This document shows positions 31,689-38,810 of a stretch of 64,000 nt of DNA, piece by piece; the first letter of the stretch is position 1; every line of letters starts with the position of its first letter. The notes beneath the pieces are model-generated. The model ran no database searches. It was not told the DNA's origin and saw only the letters and a program-made list of their open reading frames with translations. Position numbers and translations under genes: made by a program. Source of the DNA: RUG705 sp934101175 (GTDB lineage Bacteria > Bacillota_I > Bacilli_A > RF39 > UBA660); the NCBI GenBank assembly GCA_934101175.1, contig CAKOQC010000001.1, positions 124,001-188,000 on the forward strand. Direction: 5' to 3'.

Positions 31689-32015
31689 ATGAAGAAGAAA
31701 CGTTTAATCATAATACTATGTTCTGTATCTGTATTATTAATTATTATAGGTATTGTCATTTTAAATAAGAATAATGAGTTATCAAAAAATAAAATTAAAA
31801 TCTTAGATGCTACTTATAATTGTGCTAATTATCCTGAAGATATCTATCAAGATGATAAGTATATATACTATTTTGATTGTGCTAAAAGTGGTTCTGTATA
31901 TGTAAAATTATCTGATGGTAAAAAAATGTTAGTAACTACAGCCCTAGAAGAAGAAAAGGTAACAATTGAAGAATTAATTGATGCTGGTCTAGAAGTAAGT
32001 AAGAAAGAGAAGTAA
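31689..32015 (+). CDS. Small membrane-anchored extracytoplasmic protein, unknown
   Basis: 108 aa. KKKR plus one hydrophobic helix (about 5-26) anchors it with the C-terminus outside. The outer part has two Cys (YNCANYPEDIYQDDKYIYYFDC), which could form a disulfide, and then KSGSVYVKLSDGKKMLVTTAL with an acidic helical tail. I do not recognise the family. RBS TAGGAG. The next gene follows after 12 bases, so they are co-transcribed. Confidence 0.65.
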   Translation: MKKKRLIIILCSVSVLLIIIGIVILNKNNELSKNKIKILDATYNCANYPEDIYQDDKYIYYFDCAKSGSVYVKLSDGKKMLVTTALEEEKVTIEELIDAGLEVSKKEK

Positions 32016-32027
32016 TGGAGGATTAAT

Positions 32028-32741
32028 ATGGAAAAGAAACAAGTTTTAGATTTACCAAATCATTTAATATATTATGTTAAAACTGATGTTGTTAATTATT
32101 ATATTGCTATTCCTAAAAATTTCACTACTACTAACATTTGTCTTGAAATAAAAAATAAAATGGATAATTATGATTTAGAAACAAACGATGAAATATGGGT
32201 AATGGAAAATGTTAAAACTACTTATTCTTATATAGATACTTATAATATCACGATGGTTATTCCTATTTTAAGTGAAGAAAATGTTAGTGTTCTTGAAAAG
32301 ATAGATGATACTAAATATGAAGATATTGATAAGATATTCGGCTTTATAATTAATAATGCTTATAATATTTTAAAAGAAGAAAATATTAAGGTAGATCCTC
32401 AAGTAATTTTAGTAGATAATGATAGATATAAATCATTTATTAACTGGTTTACCACAAGATATCAAAGTCGTATCTCTTGTAAAAGCCTTCTAGAATTAAT
32501 AAGAATATTTAATGCTAATGCTACAGCATACAAAAAATTAGAAACCCCTGTAATAAATTTTGTTGTAGGAAGCTATAATACTGAAGTAGATGCTCCTACT
32601 AAGGTAGAAAAAAAGGAAGAAATTCTTCCTAAAGAGTTAAAACCTCAAACAAGTAGTGGTTTTACTAGTTATTGGTTACTTCTAGTAATTACTATTGTAG
32701 TAGCCACTGCCGTAGCCTTTATTGCATATAACTACAAATAA
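32028..32741 (+). CDS. Tail-anchored membrane protein, unknown
   Basis: 237 aa with a soluble N-terminal domain (about 1-195), a Lys/Glu/Pro-rich linker (about 190-212) and a single C-terminal hydrophobic helix (YWLLLVITIVVATAVAFIAY), so the domain faces the cytoplasm. The soluble part alternates beta and helix; no known motif. TRYQSRISCKSLLELIRIFN is its most distinctive stretch. Strong ribosome site TGGAGG. It pairs with the outward-facing anchored protein just upstream. Confidence 0.65.
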   Translation: MEKKQVLDLPNHLIYYVKTDVVNYYIAIPKNFTTTNICLEIKNKMDNYDLETNDEIWVMENVKTTYSYIDTYNITMVIPILSEENVSVLEKIDDTKYEDIDKIFGFIINNAYNILKEENIKVDPQVILVDNDRYKSFINWFTTRYQSRISCKSLLELIRIFNANATAYKKLETPVINFVVGSYNTEVDAPTKVEKKEEILPKELKPQTSSGFTSYWLLLVITIVVATAVAFIAYNYK

Positions 32742-32745
32742 AAAG

Positions 32746-32771
32746 ACTTATTTTAATTAATAAGTTTTTTT
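32746..32771 (+). terminator. Terminator, convergent
   Basis: ACTTATT (32746-32752) / AATAAGT (32759-32765), loop TTAATT, T run. It lies between this operon and the convergent 38-aa gene. Confidence 0.8.
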
Positions 32772-32886
32772 ATTTTACTATATAATAAATAACACTAACA
32801 ATTGGTGAAGCTATCATCAAAAGTAACATAAAAATACCAGCAATTCTAAGACCAAAGCTAGTCTTCTTTTTTTTCTTCTTACTCAT
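32770..32886 (-). CDS. 38-aa basic membrane peptide
   Basis: A small gene with a good ribosome site (AGAGGTG, 8 bases upstream) and start ATG at 32886. The product begins MSKKKKKKTSFGLRIAGI and continues with one membrane helix (FMLLLMIASPIVSVIYYIVK) ending at a TAA. A positive N-terminus inside and one helix through the membrane. It resembles small membrane proteins of DUF4044-like type, but this similarity is only of style. The ribosome site and clean helix make it more convincing than a chance frame. Confidence 0.7.
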   Translation of the reverse strand: MSKKKKKKTSFGLRIAGIFMLLLMIASPIVSVIYYIVK

Positions 32887-32965
32887 TTATAACACCTCTA
32901 TATCAATTATACCTAAAATTAATCATTTTTTCAATATCTATGAATATAATTTTATAGGTGAGATA

Positions 32966-33598
32966 ATGATTAAAAAATATACAAATACCATTCGTAGAAT
33001 TTTTCCAAACAAAAAAACTAATATCTTTGTAGTAATTATTCTATTTCTAGGCCTAATTTCTGGTGCTATCTTCGCTAACATTATTGGTCTAAATGATAAA
33101 GCCCTAGTAACCGATAAAATCAAACTATTTATAGATAATATTCACACTAATAGTATTGATTCTATTCTAGCTTTTAAAAATAGCATCTCTATCAATCTAA
33201 TATACCTAATAATTATCTTTATACTAGGTATGACCTTAATAGGTATTATTTTCAATATCTTCATATTATTTATTAAAAGCTTTATTATCGGTTTTACATT
33301 AGCATCATTTATTATTACCTATAGTTATAAAGGCTTAATATTATCCGCATCATACTTATTACTAGGACAACTCTTATTCATTATTGTCTTAATCTTATTA
33401 ACCATCTATAGTATTACTTTCTCTTTTAAATTACTTAAAGTAATATTTAAAAGTCCTAATAACAATGAACTTCCTAAATATTTAAAGAATTATTGTCTAA
33501 TTCTAATATTATCTATAATAATAAGTCTACTAGCATCTTTATGTGAAGTCTTTATCTTCCCATCTTTAATAAAGCTATTAATTAATATCTTTGTTTAA
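32966..33598 (+). CDS. spoIIM: SpoIIM-like membrane protein (DUF95 family)
   Basis: 210 aa with five to six membrane helices. ITNIFVVIILFLGLISGAIFANI-like N-terminal helix, the family's LAFKNSISINLIYLIIIFILG segment, then FIKSFIIGFTLASFI and a long hydrophobic end. SpoIIM works with SpoIID/SpoIIP in peptidoglycan remodelling during engulfment, but homologues exist in non-sporulating Bacillota. RBS TAGGTGAG. No SpoIID or SpoIIP gene is nearby, so a sporulation role is not implied. Confidence 0.8.
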   Translation: MIKKYTNTIRRIFPNKKTNIFVVIILFLGLISGAIFANIIGLNDKALVTDKIKLFIDNIHTNSIDSILAFKNSISINLIYLIIIFILGMTLIGIIFNIFILFIKSFIIGFTLASFIITYSYKGLILSASYLLLGQLLFIIVLILLTIYSITFSFKLLKVIFKSPNNNELPKYLKNYCLILILSIIISLLASLCEVFIFPSLIKLLINIFV

Positions 33599-33686
33599 TT
33601 ATTAGTTAACATTTCAACTAATCCTAAATTAATATCTATATCAGGTAATTAATTAAAATTCAAGTATTATAACTTAATAATTATAA

Positions 33687-33715
33687 TTTACAAATCAGAA
33701 GATATTTGATATACT
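33687..33715 (+). promoter_or_regulatory. Promoter of mnmA
   Basis: TTTACA (33687-33692), 17 bases, TATACT (33710-33715) with an extended TGA just before it. Confidence 0.7.
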
Positions 33716-33732
33716 TTTAACAGGTGATGTAT

Positions 33733-34827
33733 ATGAAAACTGTTGTTATTGGTATGTCAGGAGGTGTTGACTCTTCTGTAGCAGCCATTTTATTAAAAAA
33801 AGCTGGATATAATGTTATTGGATTATTTATGCGTAATTGGGATAGTGAAGTTAATAATGATTATCTAGGTAATCCTAATATTAATAATCAGGATATTTGT
33901 CCGCAAGAAAAAGATTATAATGATGCCCTTGCTGTTTGTAAAAAAATAGGTATTCCTCTTCATCGTGTTGATTTCGTAAAGGAATATTGGGACAATGTCT
34001 TTACATATTTTCTTGACGAATTAAAAAAAGGTAGAACACCTAATCCCGATGTTATGTGTAATAAATATATTAAATTTGATTTATTCTATAAAAAAGCTAA
34101 AGAACTTGGAGCTGATTATATTGCTACTGGCCATTACGCTAAAATAGTAGATGGTAAATTACATAAAGCCTCTGATAAGAATAAAGATCAAAGTTACTTC
34201 CTAGCATACGTTAATCGTGATATATTTAAAGAAGTCCTATTCCCACTTCAAGATATTGAAAAGCCTGAAGTAAGAAAAATAGCTACTGAATATGATTTAA
34301 TAACTGCTAAGAAAAAAGATTCTACAGGCATTTGTTTCATCGGAGAACGTAATTTTACTAAATTCTTAGCTAACTACTTACCTAACCAAGAAGGCGACAT
34401 TGTAAATATCGAAACTAATGAAGTATTAGGAAAACATATTGGATTAATGTATTACACTATTGGTCAAAGAAAAGGCTTAAATTTAGGTAATATGCATGAT
34501 AAAATTCATGAAAAAGCTTTCGTTGTCAAAAAAGACTTAGATAAAAATATTCTATATGTAGCTACTGGTGATGAAAATAACTATCTTTTCTCAAATAAAG
34601 CTATTATTAAAGATTTTAACTTTTTAGTAGACACTCTTCCTAATAGTTGTACTTGTAAGTTTAGATATCGTCAACAAGATATTCCTTGTCAAGTAAAAGT
34701 ATTAGAAGATAATTCTTTAGAAGTAACATATGATCATGCTAAAGCAGTTACGCCTGGACAATTTTGTGTCCTATATCAAGATGATTTATGTCTTGGTGGA
34801 GGCATTATTGATAAAGTAGAAAAATAA
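33733..34827 (+). CDS. mnmA: tRNA-specific 2-thiouridylase MnmA
   Basis: 364 aa; adds sulfur to U34 of Lys/Glu/Gln tRNAs using ATP. Start ATG 33733 with AGGTGAT 4-5 bases upstream. The PP-loop is VVIGMSGGVDSSVAAILL; LFMRNWDSEVN follows. The catalytic cysteines are in PNPDVMCNKYIKF and DSTGICFIGERNF. The C-terminal beta-barrel domain is complete (GLMYYTIGQRKGLNLG, AVTPGQFCVLY). Housekeeping gene, single transcription unit with its own terminator. Confidence 0.97.
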   Translation: MKTVVIGMSGGVDSSVAAILLKKAGYNVIGLFMRNWDSEVNNDYLGNPNINNQDICPQEKDYNDALAVCKKIGIPLHRVDFVKEYWDNVFTYFLDELKKGRTPNPDVMCNKYIKFDLFYKKAKELGADYIATGHYAKIVDGKLHKASDKNKDQSYFLAYVNRDIFKEVLFPLQDIEKPEVRKIATEYDLITAKKKDSTGICFIGERNFTKFLANYLPNQEGDIVNIETNEVLGKHIGLMYYTIGQRKGLNLGNMHDKIHEKAFVVKKDLDKNILYVATGDENNYLFSNKAIIKDFNFLVDTLPNSCTCKFRYRQQDIPCQVKVLEDNSLEVTYDHAKAVTPGQFCVLYQDDLCLGGGIIDKVEK

Positions 34828-34857
34828 TGACTAAATATAGTCATTTTTCTTTTTTTA
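34826..34857 (+). terminator. Terminator of mnmA
   Basis: AATGACTA (34826-34833) / TAGTCATT (34838-34845), loop AATA, then TTTCTTTTTTT. Confidence 0.85.
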
Positions 34858-34875
34858 TGGTATAATATAACATGT

Positions 34876-34922
34876 AAGTATAAAGTAAGTTTATTGACAT
34901 AACAAGTGTAAAGTGATAAAAT
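34876..34922 (+). promoter_or_regulatory. Promoter with duplicated candidate operator
   Basis: TTGACA (34894-34899), 17 bases, TAAAAT (34917-34922). A 13-base element occurs twice in direct orientation, 28 bases apart: AAGTATAAAGTAA (34876-34888), just upstream of the -35, and AAGTGTAAAGTGA (34904-34916), filling the spacer. The gene it drives encodes a helix-turn-helix protein, so self-repression is a reasonable inference. Confidence 0.65.
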
Positions 34923-34944
34923 TGATATATACGGAGGTATGTAT

Positions 34945-35727
34945 ATGAATACGGTTGAAAAAATTAATGTAATATTAAAAGAAGCAAATATTTCTAAAGT
35001 AAATCTAGCTAAGTATCTAGGTGTATCTAGACAAATGGTTTACAACTATTTAGATGGTGAAGATTTATCTAAATTATCCAATGATAAGTCACAAGCATTA
35101 TTCGCTTTGCTAAGTGTTAAAAACGAAGAAGAGTTAAAAGATTTAGAATTAACTAAAGAGTATATTCAAGAAGTTGGTAATAAGTTATTCAATGCCAAAA
35201 GAAATACTGTTAAAAAGAATGAAATAATTGAATTAAGTGGTCTTAGAACTGAAGAGCAAAATATTATTAATGATATTGTCTTCTTAATGAAAGAAATGTT
35301 AAATGAAGATAAAACTAAAAACAGTTTAACTATTTTAAATTATTTCTATCATTTCATACAAGCTACTACTAAAACTAAAGAAGCAAAGTATATTCTTGCT
35401 TATATTTCAAAATCAGCTGGCTTTACAGCTCCAACAGATTATGAATTTGAAGAAGATCAACAATTTGTTTTTGAAAGTATTATGTATTCAGCAATGACAC
35501 TATATAATAATGGCGGAGCTTCAAGAACTAAATTAGCAGAATCTCATCGCCGTTGGGAAAACGAGTTATCCAAGAAAAATGAAGAAAAATTAAGCCGTAC
35601 TCAAGAATTAAATACTGCTAAGGTATTAGCCTTAAAGGAACTTGGATATACAGAAATAAATGAGCATAATGCTAGTGAAGTATTTGATAAGATAGCTGAA
35701 ATACAATCAAGAGGCGTATATAATTAG
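34945..35727 (+). CDS. Helix-turn-helix regulator, unknown regulon
   Basis: 260 aa. Start at ATG 34945, since the GGAGGT site would touch the ATG at 34939. Residues about 2-40 are an Xre-like HTH (INVILKEANISKVNLAKYLG, VSRQMVYNYLDGED). The remaining 200 residues are helical, with LRTEEQNIINDIVFLMKEML, then KYILAYISKSAGFTAPTDYE and FVFESIMYSAMTLYNNGGAS, and a coiled-coil C-terminus. The long C-terminal part may bind a ligand or another protein. It is monocistronic and lies behind a promoter containing two copies of a 13-base element. Confidence 0.75.
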   Translation: MNTVEKINVILKEANISKVNLAKYLGVSRQMVYNYLDGEDLSKLSNDKSQALFALLSVKNEEELKDLELTKEYIQEVGNKLFNAKRNTVKKNEIIELSGLRTEEQNIINDIVFLMKEMLNEDKTKNSLTILNYFYHFIQATTKTKEAKYILAYISKSAGFTAPTDYEFEEDQQFVFESIMYSAMTLYNNGGASRTKLAESHRRWENELSKKNEEKLSRTQELNTAKVLALKELGYTEINEHNASEVFDKIAEIQSRGVYN

Positions 35728-35733
35728 TAATTA

Positions 35734-35760
35734 AAACAGGAATATAGCCTGTTTTTCTTT
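35734..35760 (+). terminator. Terminator of the HTH gene
   Basis: AAACAGG (35734-35740) / CCTGTTT (35748-35754), T-rich tail TTTCTTT. Confidence 0.85.
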
Positions 35761-35786
35761 ACATAAATAATTTATATTGTTATAAT
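35758..35786 (+). promoter_or_regulatory. Promoter of the 35.8 kb membrane protein gene
   Basis: TTTACA (35758-35763), 17 bases, TATAAT (35781-35786) with an extended TG (TGTTATAAT). Its -35 begins in the T tail of the preceding terminator. Confidence 0.7.
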
Positions 35787-35811
35787 ATTACACTAATGAA
35801 GGTGATGTAAA

Positions 35812-36516
35812 TTGTATCAAAGACTAGAAGAAGAATATATCAAAAACAGCAAAAGTAATAATTTTTTAAAAAGTTCATTCATTTATTTTTTTATGTTATA
35901 TGCTCTAACACTAGTTATTAACAGCAAAATATTAAAATGTATAATAGAAACAAGAAAGTTAGAAATTAATGGAATTATCAAATTAATAATACTTGCGATC
36001 TGCACAGGCGTTGCAACAATAACTATTGGAGGCATAATACTAACATTGTATATATTATATAAAAAAATTAAAAATAATAATACCAATTTTAAAACAGAAT
36101 TTATTAATATTATTAAAAACATCAGTAATAAAAGAAATGAAGATAAAGAATTAATTAGAACATTTTTAAAAAAGAACAATTATTATAATAATACAACAAT
36201 TCAAAACATTATTAATCATTACAGAATAAAATCATTAACGGATAAAAAAGAAATTTCATTCATTGAAATTCTTTCAATAGTGTTGACGCTTGTATATAAA
36301 GACAATGGGAACAACATATTAATGATTAAAGCAATATTAATCGCAATAATAATATTTACTTACATAAAAAATATAAAATCAATAATATTAGTATTAACTA
36401 AAAAAGAAGATTTATATAAAAATTTAGAAGAAATACTTAGTGAAATACAAGTTGAATTACTTCAAGATACCAAAAATATGAAATTAAAAAAAGGTAAAAA
36501 AAAGAGTAGGGGATAG
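35812..36516 (+). CDS. Integral membrane protein, unknown
   Basis: 234 aa, TTG start with AAGGTGATG upstream. Hydrophobic helices near residues 22-42, 50-80, 145-160 and 168-190, with a basic cytoplasmic loop between the second and third (KKIKNNNTNFKTEFINIIKN) and a Lys-rich tail. No motif recognised. It converges on the DUF2726 gene through a shared terminator that overlaps its stop codon. Confidence 0.6.
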   Translation: MYQRLEEEYIKNSKSNNFLKSSFIYFFMLYALTLVINSKILKCIIETRKLEINGIIKLIILAICTGVATITIGGIILTLYILYKKIKNNNTNFKTEFINIIKNISNKRNEDKELIRTFLKKNNYYNNTTIQNIINHYRIKSLTDKKEISFIEILSIVLTLVYKDNGNNILMIKAILIAIIIFTYIKNIKSIILVLTKKEDLYKNLEEILSEIQVELLQDTKNMKLKKGKKKSRG

Positions 36517-36527
36517 CCTACTTTTTA
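36501..36527. terminator. Bidirectional terminator
   Basis: AGTAGG (36505-36510) / CCTACT (36517-36522) with A run on the left and T run on the right, between convergent genes. Confidence 0.8.
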
Positions 36528-36534
36528 TCATATA

Positions 36535-37059
36535 TTATCTAACTAGAGTATATGTAATTTCTTCTTTAATTTCATTTTCTTTATTGCATACAACAGTATT
36601 TAATTCCTTCATAACTCTATTAATAACATAATCTTCATTATTAGGATATTTCGTATAAAAATGAATTAATTTAATTGAAGCATTTTTACATATATCGTTA
36701 ACTTTTTGATCCCTTTGTTTACGTTTGTAATTATCATGAGTACTATCATCGATTTCAATAAGTAATAATAATTTATTACATTCTTTATCAAAAATAGCAA
36801 AATCAATATTTCTAAATAAATCACTATAGTAATGATTATTATTCTTTTTTCTAATTATACTAGCTAAATTAATCTGCGGTATTATTTTATAATTATCACC
36901 TAATTTTAGTAATATATTGTATATTTTTCTTTCATACAATGTCATTAATGGTTTGGCTTCGTATAATGTTTCATCTTTAGCAAGAGTAGGGGTAACATCA
37001 TTATTCTCGTCATATATACCTAATAGTCTAAAAATAAATATAAGGATTTTTTTAATCAT
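36535..37059 (-). CDS. DUF2726 domain protein (nuclease-like fold)
   Basis: 174 aa; start ATG 37059 with GGAGTGTG upstream. A hydrophobic N-terminal segment (IKKILIFIFRLLGIY) may anchor it. Residues about 40-165 match DUF2726: MTLYERKIYNILLKL, the IIPQINLASII strand, SDLFRNIDFAIFDKECNKLL, LLIEIDDSTHDNYKRKQRD and IKLIHFYTKYP. The DF...E-D-D...H...R..D pattern resembles the Vsr/PD-(D/E)XK nuclease fold. Target unknown; single gene. Confidence 0.85.
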   Translation of the reverse strand: MIKKILIFIFRLLGIYDENNDVTPTLAKDETLYEAKPLMTLYERKIYNILLKLGDNYKIIPQINLASIIRKKNNNHYYSDLFRNIDFAIFDKECNKLLLLIEIDDSTHDNYKRKQRDQKVNDICKNASIKLIHFYTKYPNNEDYVINRVMKELNTVVCNKENEIKEEITYTLVR

Positions 37060-37157
37060 AAATTCACACTCCATCACACTAATTAATTAAGTAAATATTT
37101 GTTCGTTTTTAAAAAATAAAAATTTACAAAATTAAAATCATAATTAATATAATTTTA

Positions 37158-37187
37158 ACTATAACATGTAATAATTTGTTAAATCAA
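37158..37187 (-). promoter_or_regulatory. Possible promoter of the DUF2726 gene
   Basis: Minus strand TTGATT (37182-37187), 18 bases, TATAGT (37158-37163). About 100 bases before the start. Confidence 0.4.
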
Positions 37188-37591
37188 GTTAAGCCTTATA
37201 ATTGTAATTAAAAACCTTATTACATATAAATATAAGTAAAAACCGCTCTCAAATTAAGTTCCTATAATATATATTATGTTAACTTCTCTATATTTTAAAA
37301 TATAATATATTAAAACAAATACATAACAATATTATAACTATATATAATCCTTATAACAAATATTATTATCTATCATATAATAAACCGAATTATAACAAAA
37401 AATTATATTATAATTGAAATAAATTTATTTTCATAATTCAATAATCAGTATCAAATTAATTAACCATATAATAAATTACTTTATGTTATAAAATAACTCT
37501 ATTACATCAAAAATGAATTATTCCCCTATTTAATCTTGTTTTTACTTAAAATTGTACTTATATCAAATAATTCAAAATTTTACATCAATTC

Positions 37592-37646
37592 AAATTTGCA
37601 TCGAGATAATTAAAGATGGATAAGTATTAAGCCACGATGCAAATTT
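37592..37646. repeat. Perfect 12-base inverted repeat upstream of the DUF1540 gene
   Basis: AAATTTGCATCG (37592-37603) and CGATGCAAATTT (37635-37646), separated by 31 bases, 58 bases before the DUF1540 start. No T run follows, so it is not a usual terminator; it may be a 5' UTR stem or two protein-binding half sites. The remaining DNA from 37,188 to 37,591 is very AT-rich and shows no gene to me. Confidence 0.6.
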
Positions 37647-37704
37647 CAAAAACGTATATTTTAATAAATTCAGTAAATACTATATACTGGAGGAAAAAAA
37701 TACT

Positions 37705-37872
37705 ATGAAAGAAAAAAGTCAAAAAATAAAATGCAATGTAGAGAGTTGTAAATACAATAATGAAAAAAATTGTTTATGTAATTTAGATTCAATAGATGTA
37801 ACTTGTACTTGTAATAAATGTGAATGCAAAAATAAAGTAGAAACTATATGTAATTCTTTTAAAGAAAAATAA
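37705..37872 (+). CDS. Cys-rich DUF1540 protein
   Basis: 55-aa gene with a strong ribosome site (TGGAGG). The product has nine cysteines in the DUF1540 arrangement: IKCNVESCKYNNEKNCLC, IDVTCTCNKCEC and ETICNSF. The family is thought to bind metal through these cysteines and is often linked to spore or surface functions in Bacillota; its role is not established. The gene stands alone after a 600-base AT-rich gap and is followed by a long terminator hairpin. Confidence 0.85.
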   Translation: MKEKSQKIKCNVESCKYNNEKNCLCNLDSIDVTCTCNKCECKNKVETICNSFKEK

Positions 37873-37881
37873 TAAATTAAA

Positions 37882-37938
37882 AAAAGAATAGGGGATGTAT
37901 TAGAAGTAATTTCTAACTTTACCGCCCTATTCTTTTAT
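37882..37938. terminator. Long bidirectional terminator
   Basis: AAAAGAATAGGG (37882-37893) pairs with CCCTATTCTTTT (37925-37936); an inner stem TTAGAA/TTCTAA lies in the loop. It serves the DUF1540 gene and the convergent minus-strand operon. Confidence 0.85.
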
Positions 37939-38810
37939 TATACGAATTTTTTAAAGTTCAAATCATATTTATACAAAATAAATTTATTTTCAGCACTAAC
38001 AATAGTGAAATATAAATAATTACCATCAGAACTAATATCTAAGCTATCCCTCTCCTGCCCTGTTGTATACTCATAATTTGTATTAATACTCATAATCAAC
38101 GTATCACGTAAATTAGTATCAAGAATATGCACTTGTTTATTACTAATTGTAAAAATAACATCATTAGCAACATACAGATAATTATATGCAATTCCATTAA
38201 TTGAAGAATTATTGTTATAAGAAGCAATATAATAATTATTATTCTCTTTATAACCATAAAATTCTTTATTAATTAGAAGTATTTCATCATAACCTTTATT
38301 GCTTTGAACTGAATTTTCTAAATTTAAATAATAATATTTACCATCTATTTTAAGTGATAATATATTATTCTTAAAATCCATAATTTCTTTATATTTTACA
38401 TCAACTATTAATTTACCATCTTTATTAATAATTCCTTGTAATCCATTTGAAGTAACTACATAGTTATCATCACTTAAATATCTATAATCATCATATTTAT
38501 TATCGATGATTTTTTCATTTTTAAAGTCATAAATCCAACTTTTAGTACCATTACTAAGAACTACATAATTATCATTTATATCTTTAATAAATGGACATTC
38601 ATGATCTTCACATAAAGCTTTTCCATAATATTTACTTTGAGGAATACTCGAAGTACATACTTGATTAGAACAACTATAAAAATATAAATACGTATTAAAG
38701 TCTTTATCTTCCCATTTAACTTTATACATAACAACCAAATATAGTATTGAAATCAAAACAGCATATATTCCAATAATCCAAATAATTCTCCATAAATTAT
38801 TTTTTTTCAT
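37938..38810 (-). CDS. Membrane-anchored WG-repeat-like protein
   Basis: 290 aa. One N-terminal membrane helix (RIIWIIGIYAVLISILYLVV) then an outward domain made of short beta repeats of the type 'YVVLSNGTKSWIYDFKNEKI', 'YVVTSNGLQGIINKDGKLIV', 'LSLKIDGKYYYLNLENS'. These read as a WG-like or beta-propeller repeat. Four Cys lie in residues 45-75 (YSCSNQVCTSS, ALCEDHEC), possibly two disulfides. It overlaps the end of the P-type ATPase gene by 14 bases and so is co-expressed with it. Confidence 0.65.
   Translation of the reverse strand: MKKNNLWRIIWIIGIYAVLISILYLVVMYKVKWEDKDFNTYLYFYSCSNQVCTSSIPQSKYYGKALCEDHECPFIKDINDNYVVLSNGTKSWIYDFKNEKIIDNKYDDYRYLSDDNYVVTSNGLQGIINKDGKLIVDVKYKEIMDFKNNILSLKIDGKYYYLNLENSVQSNKGYDEILLINKEFYGYKENNNYYIASYNNNSSINGIAYNYLYVANDVIFTISNKQVHILDTNLRDTLIMSINTNYEYTTGQERDSLDISSDGNYLYFTIVSAENKFILYKYDLNFKKFV

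Noticed and set aside
34939..34947. ATG at 34939 as start of the HTH regulator
   Set aside because: It is directly adjacent to the GGAGGT site, leaving no spacing; the ATG at 34945 has normal spacing.
37078..37704. Possible non-coding RNA or replication origin in the AT-rich gap
   Set aside because: Apart from the inverted repeat and the DUF2726 promoter I find no DnaA-box cluster, no iterons and no known RNA motif.
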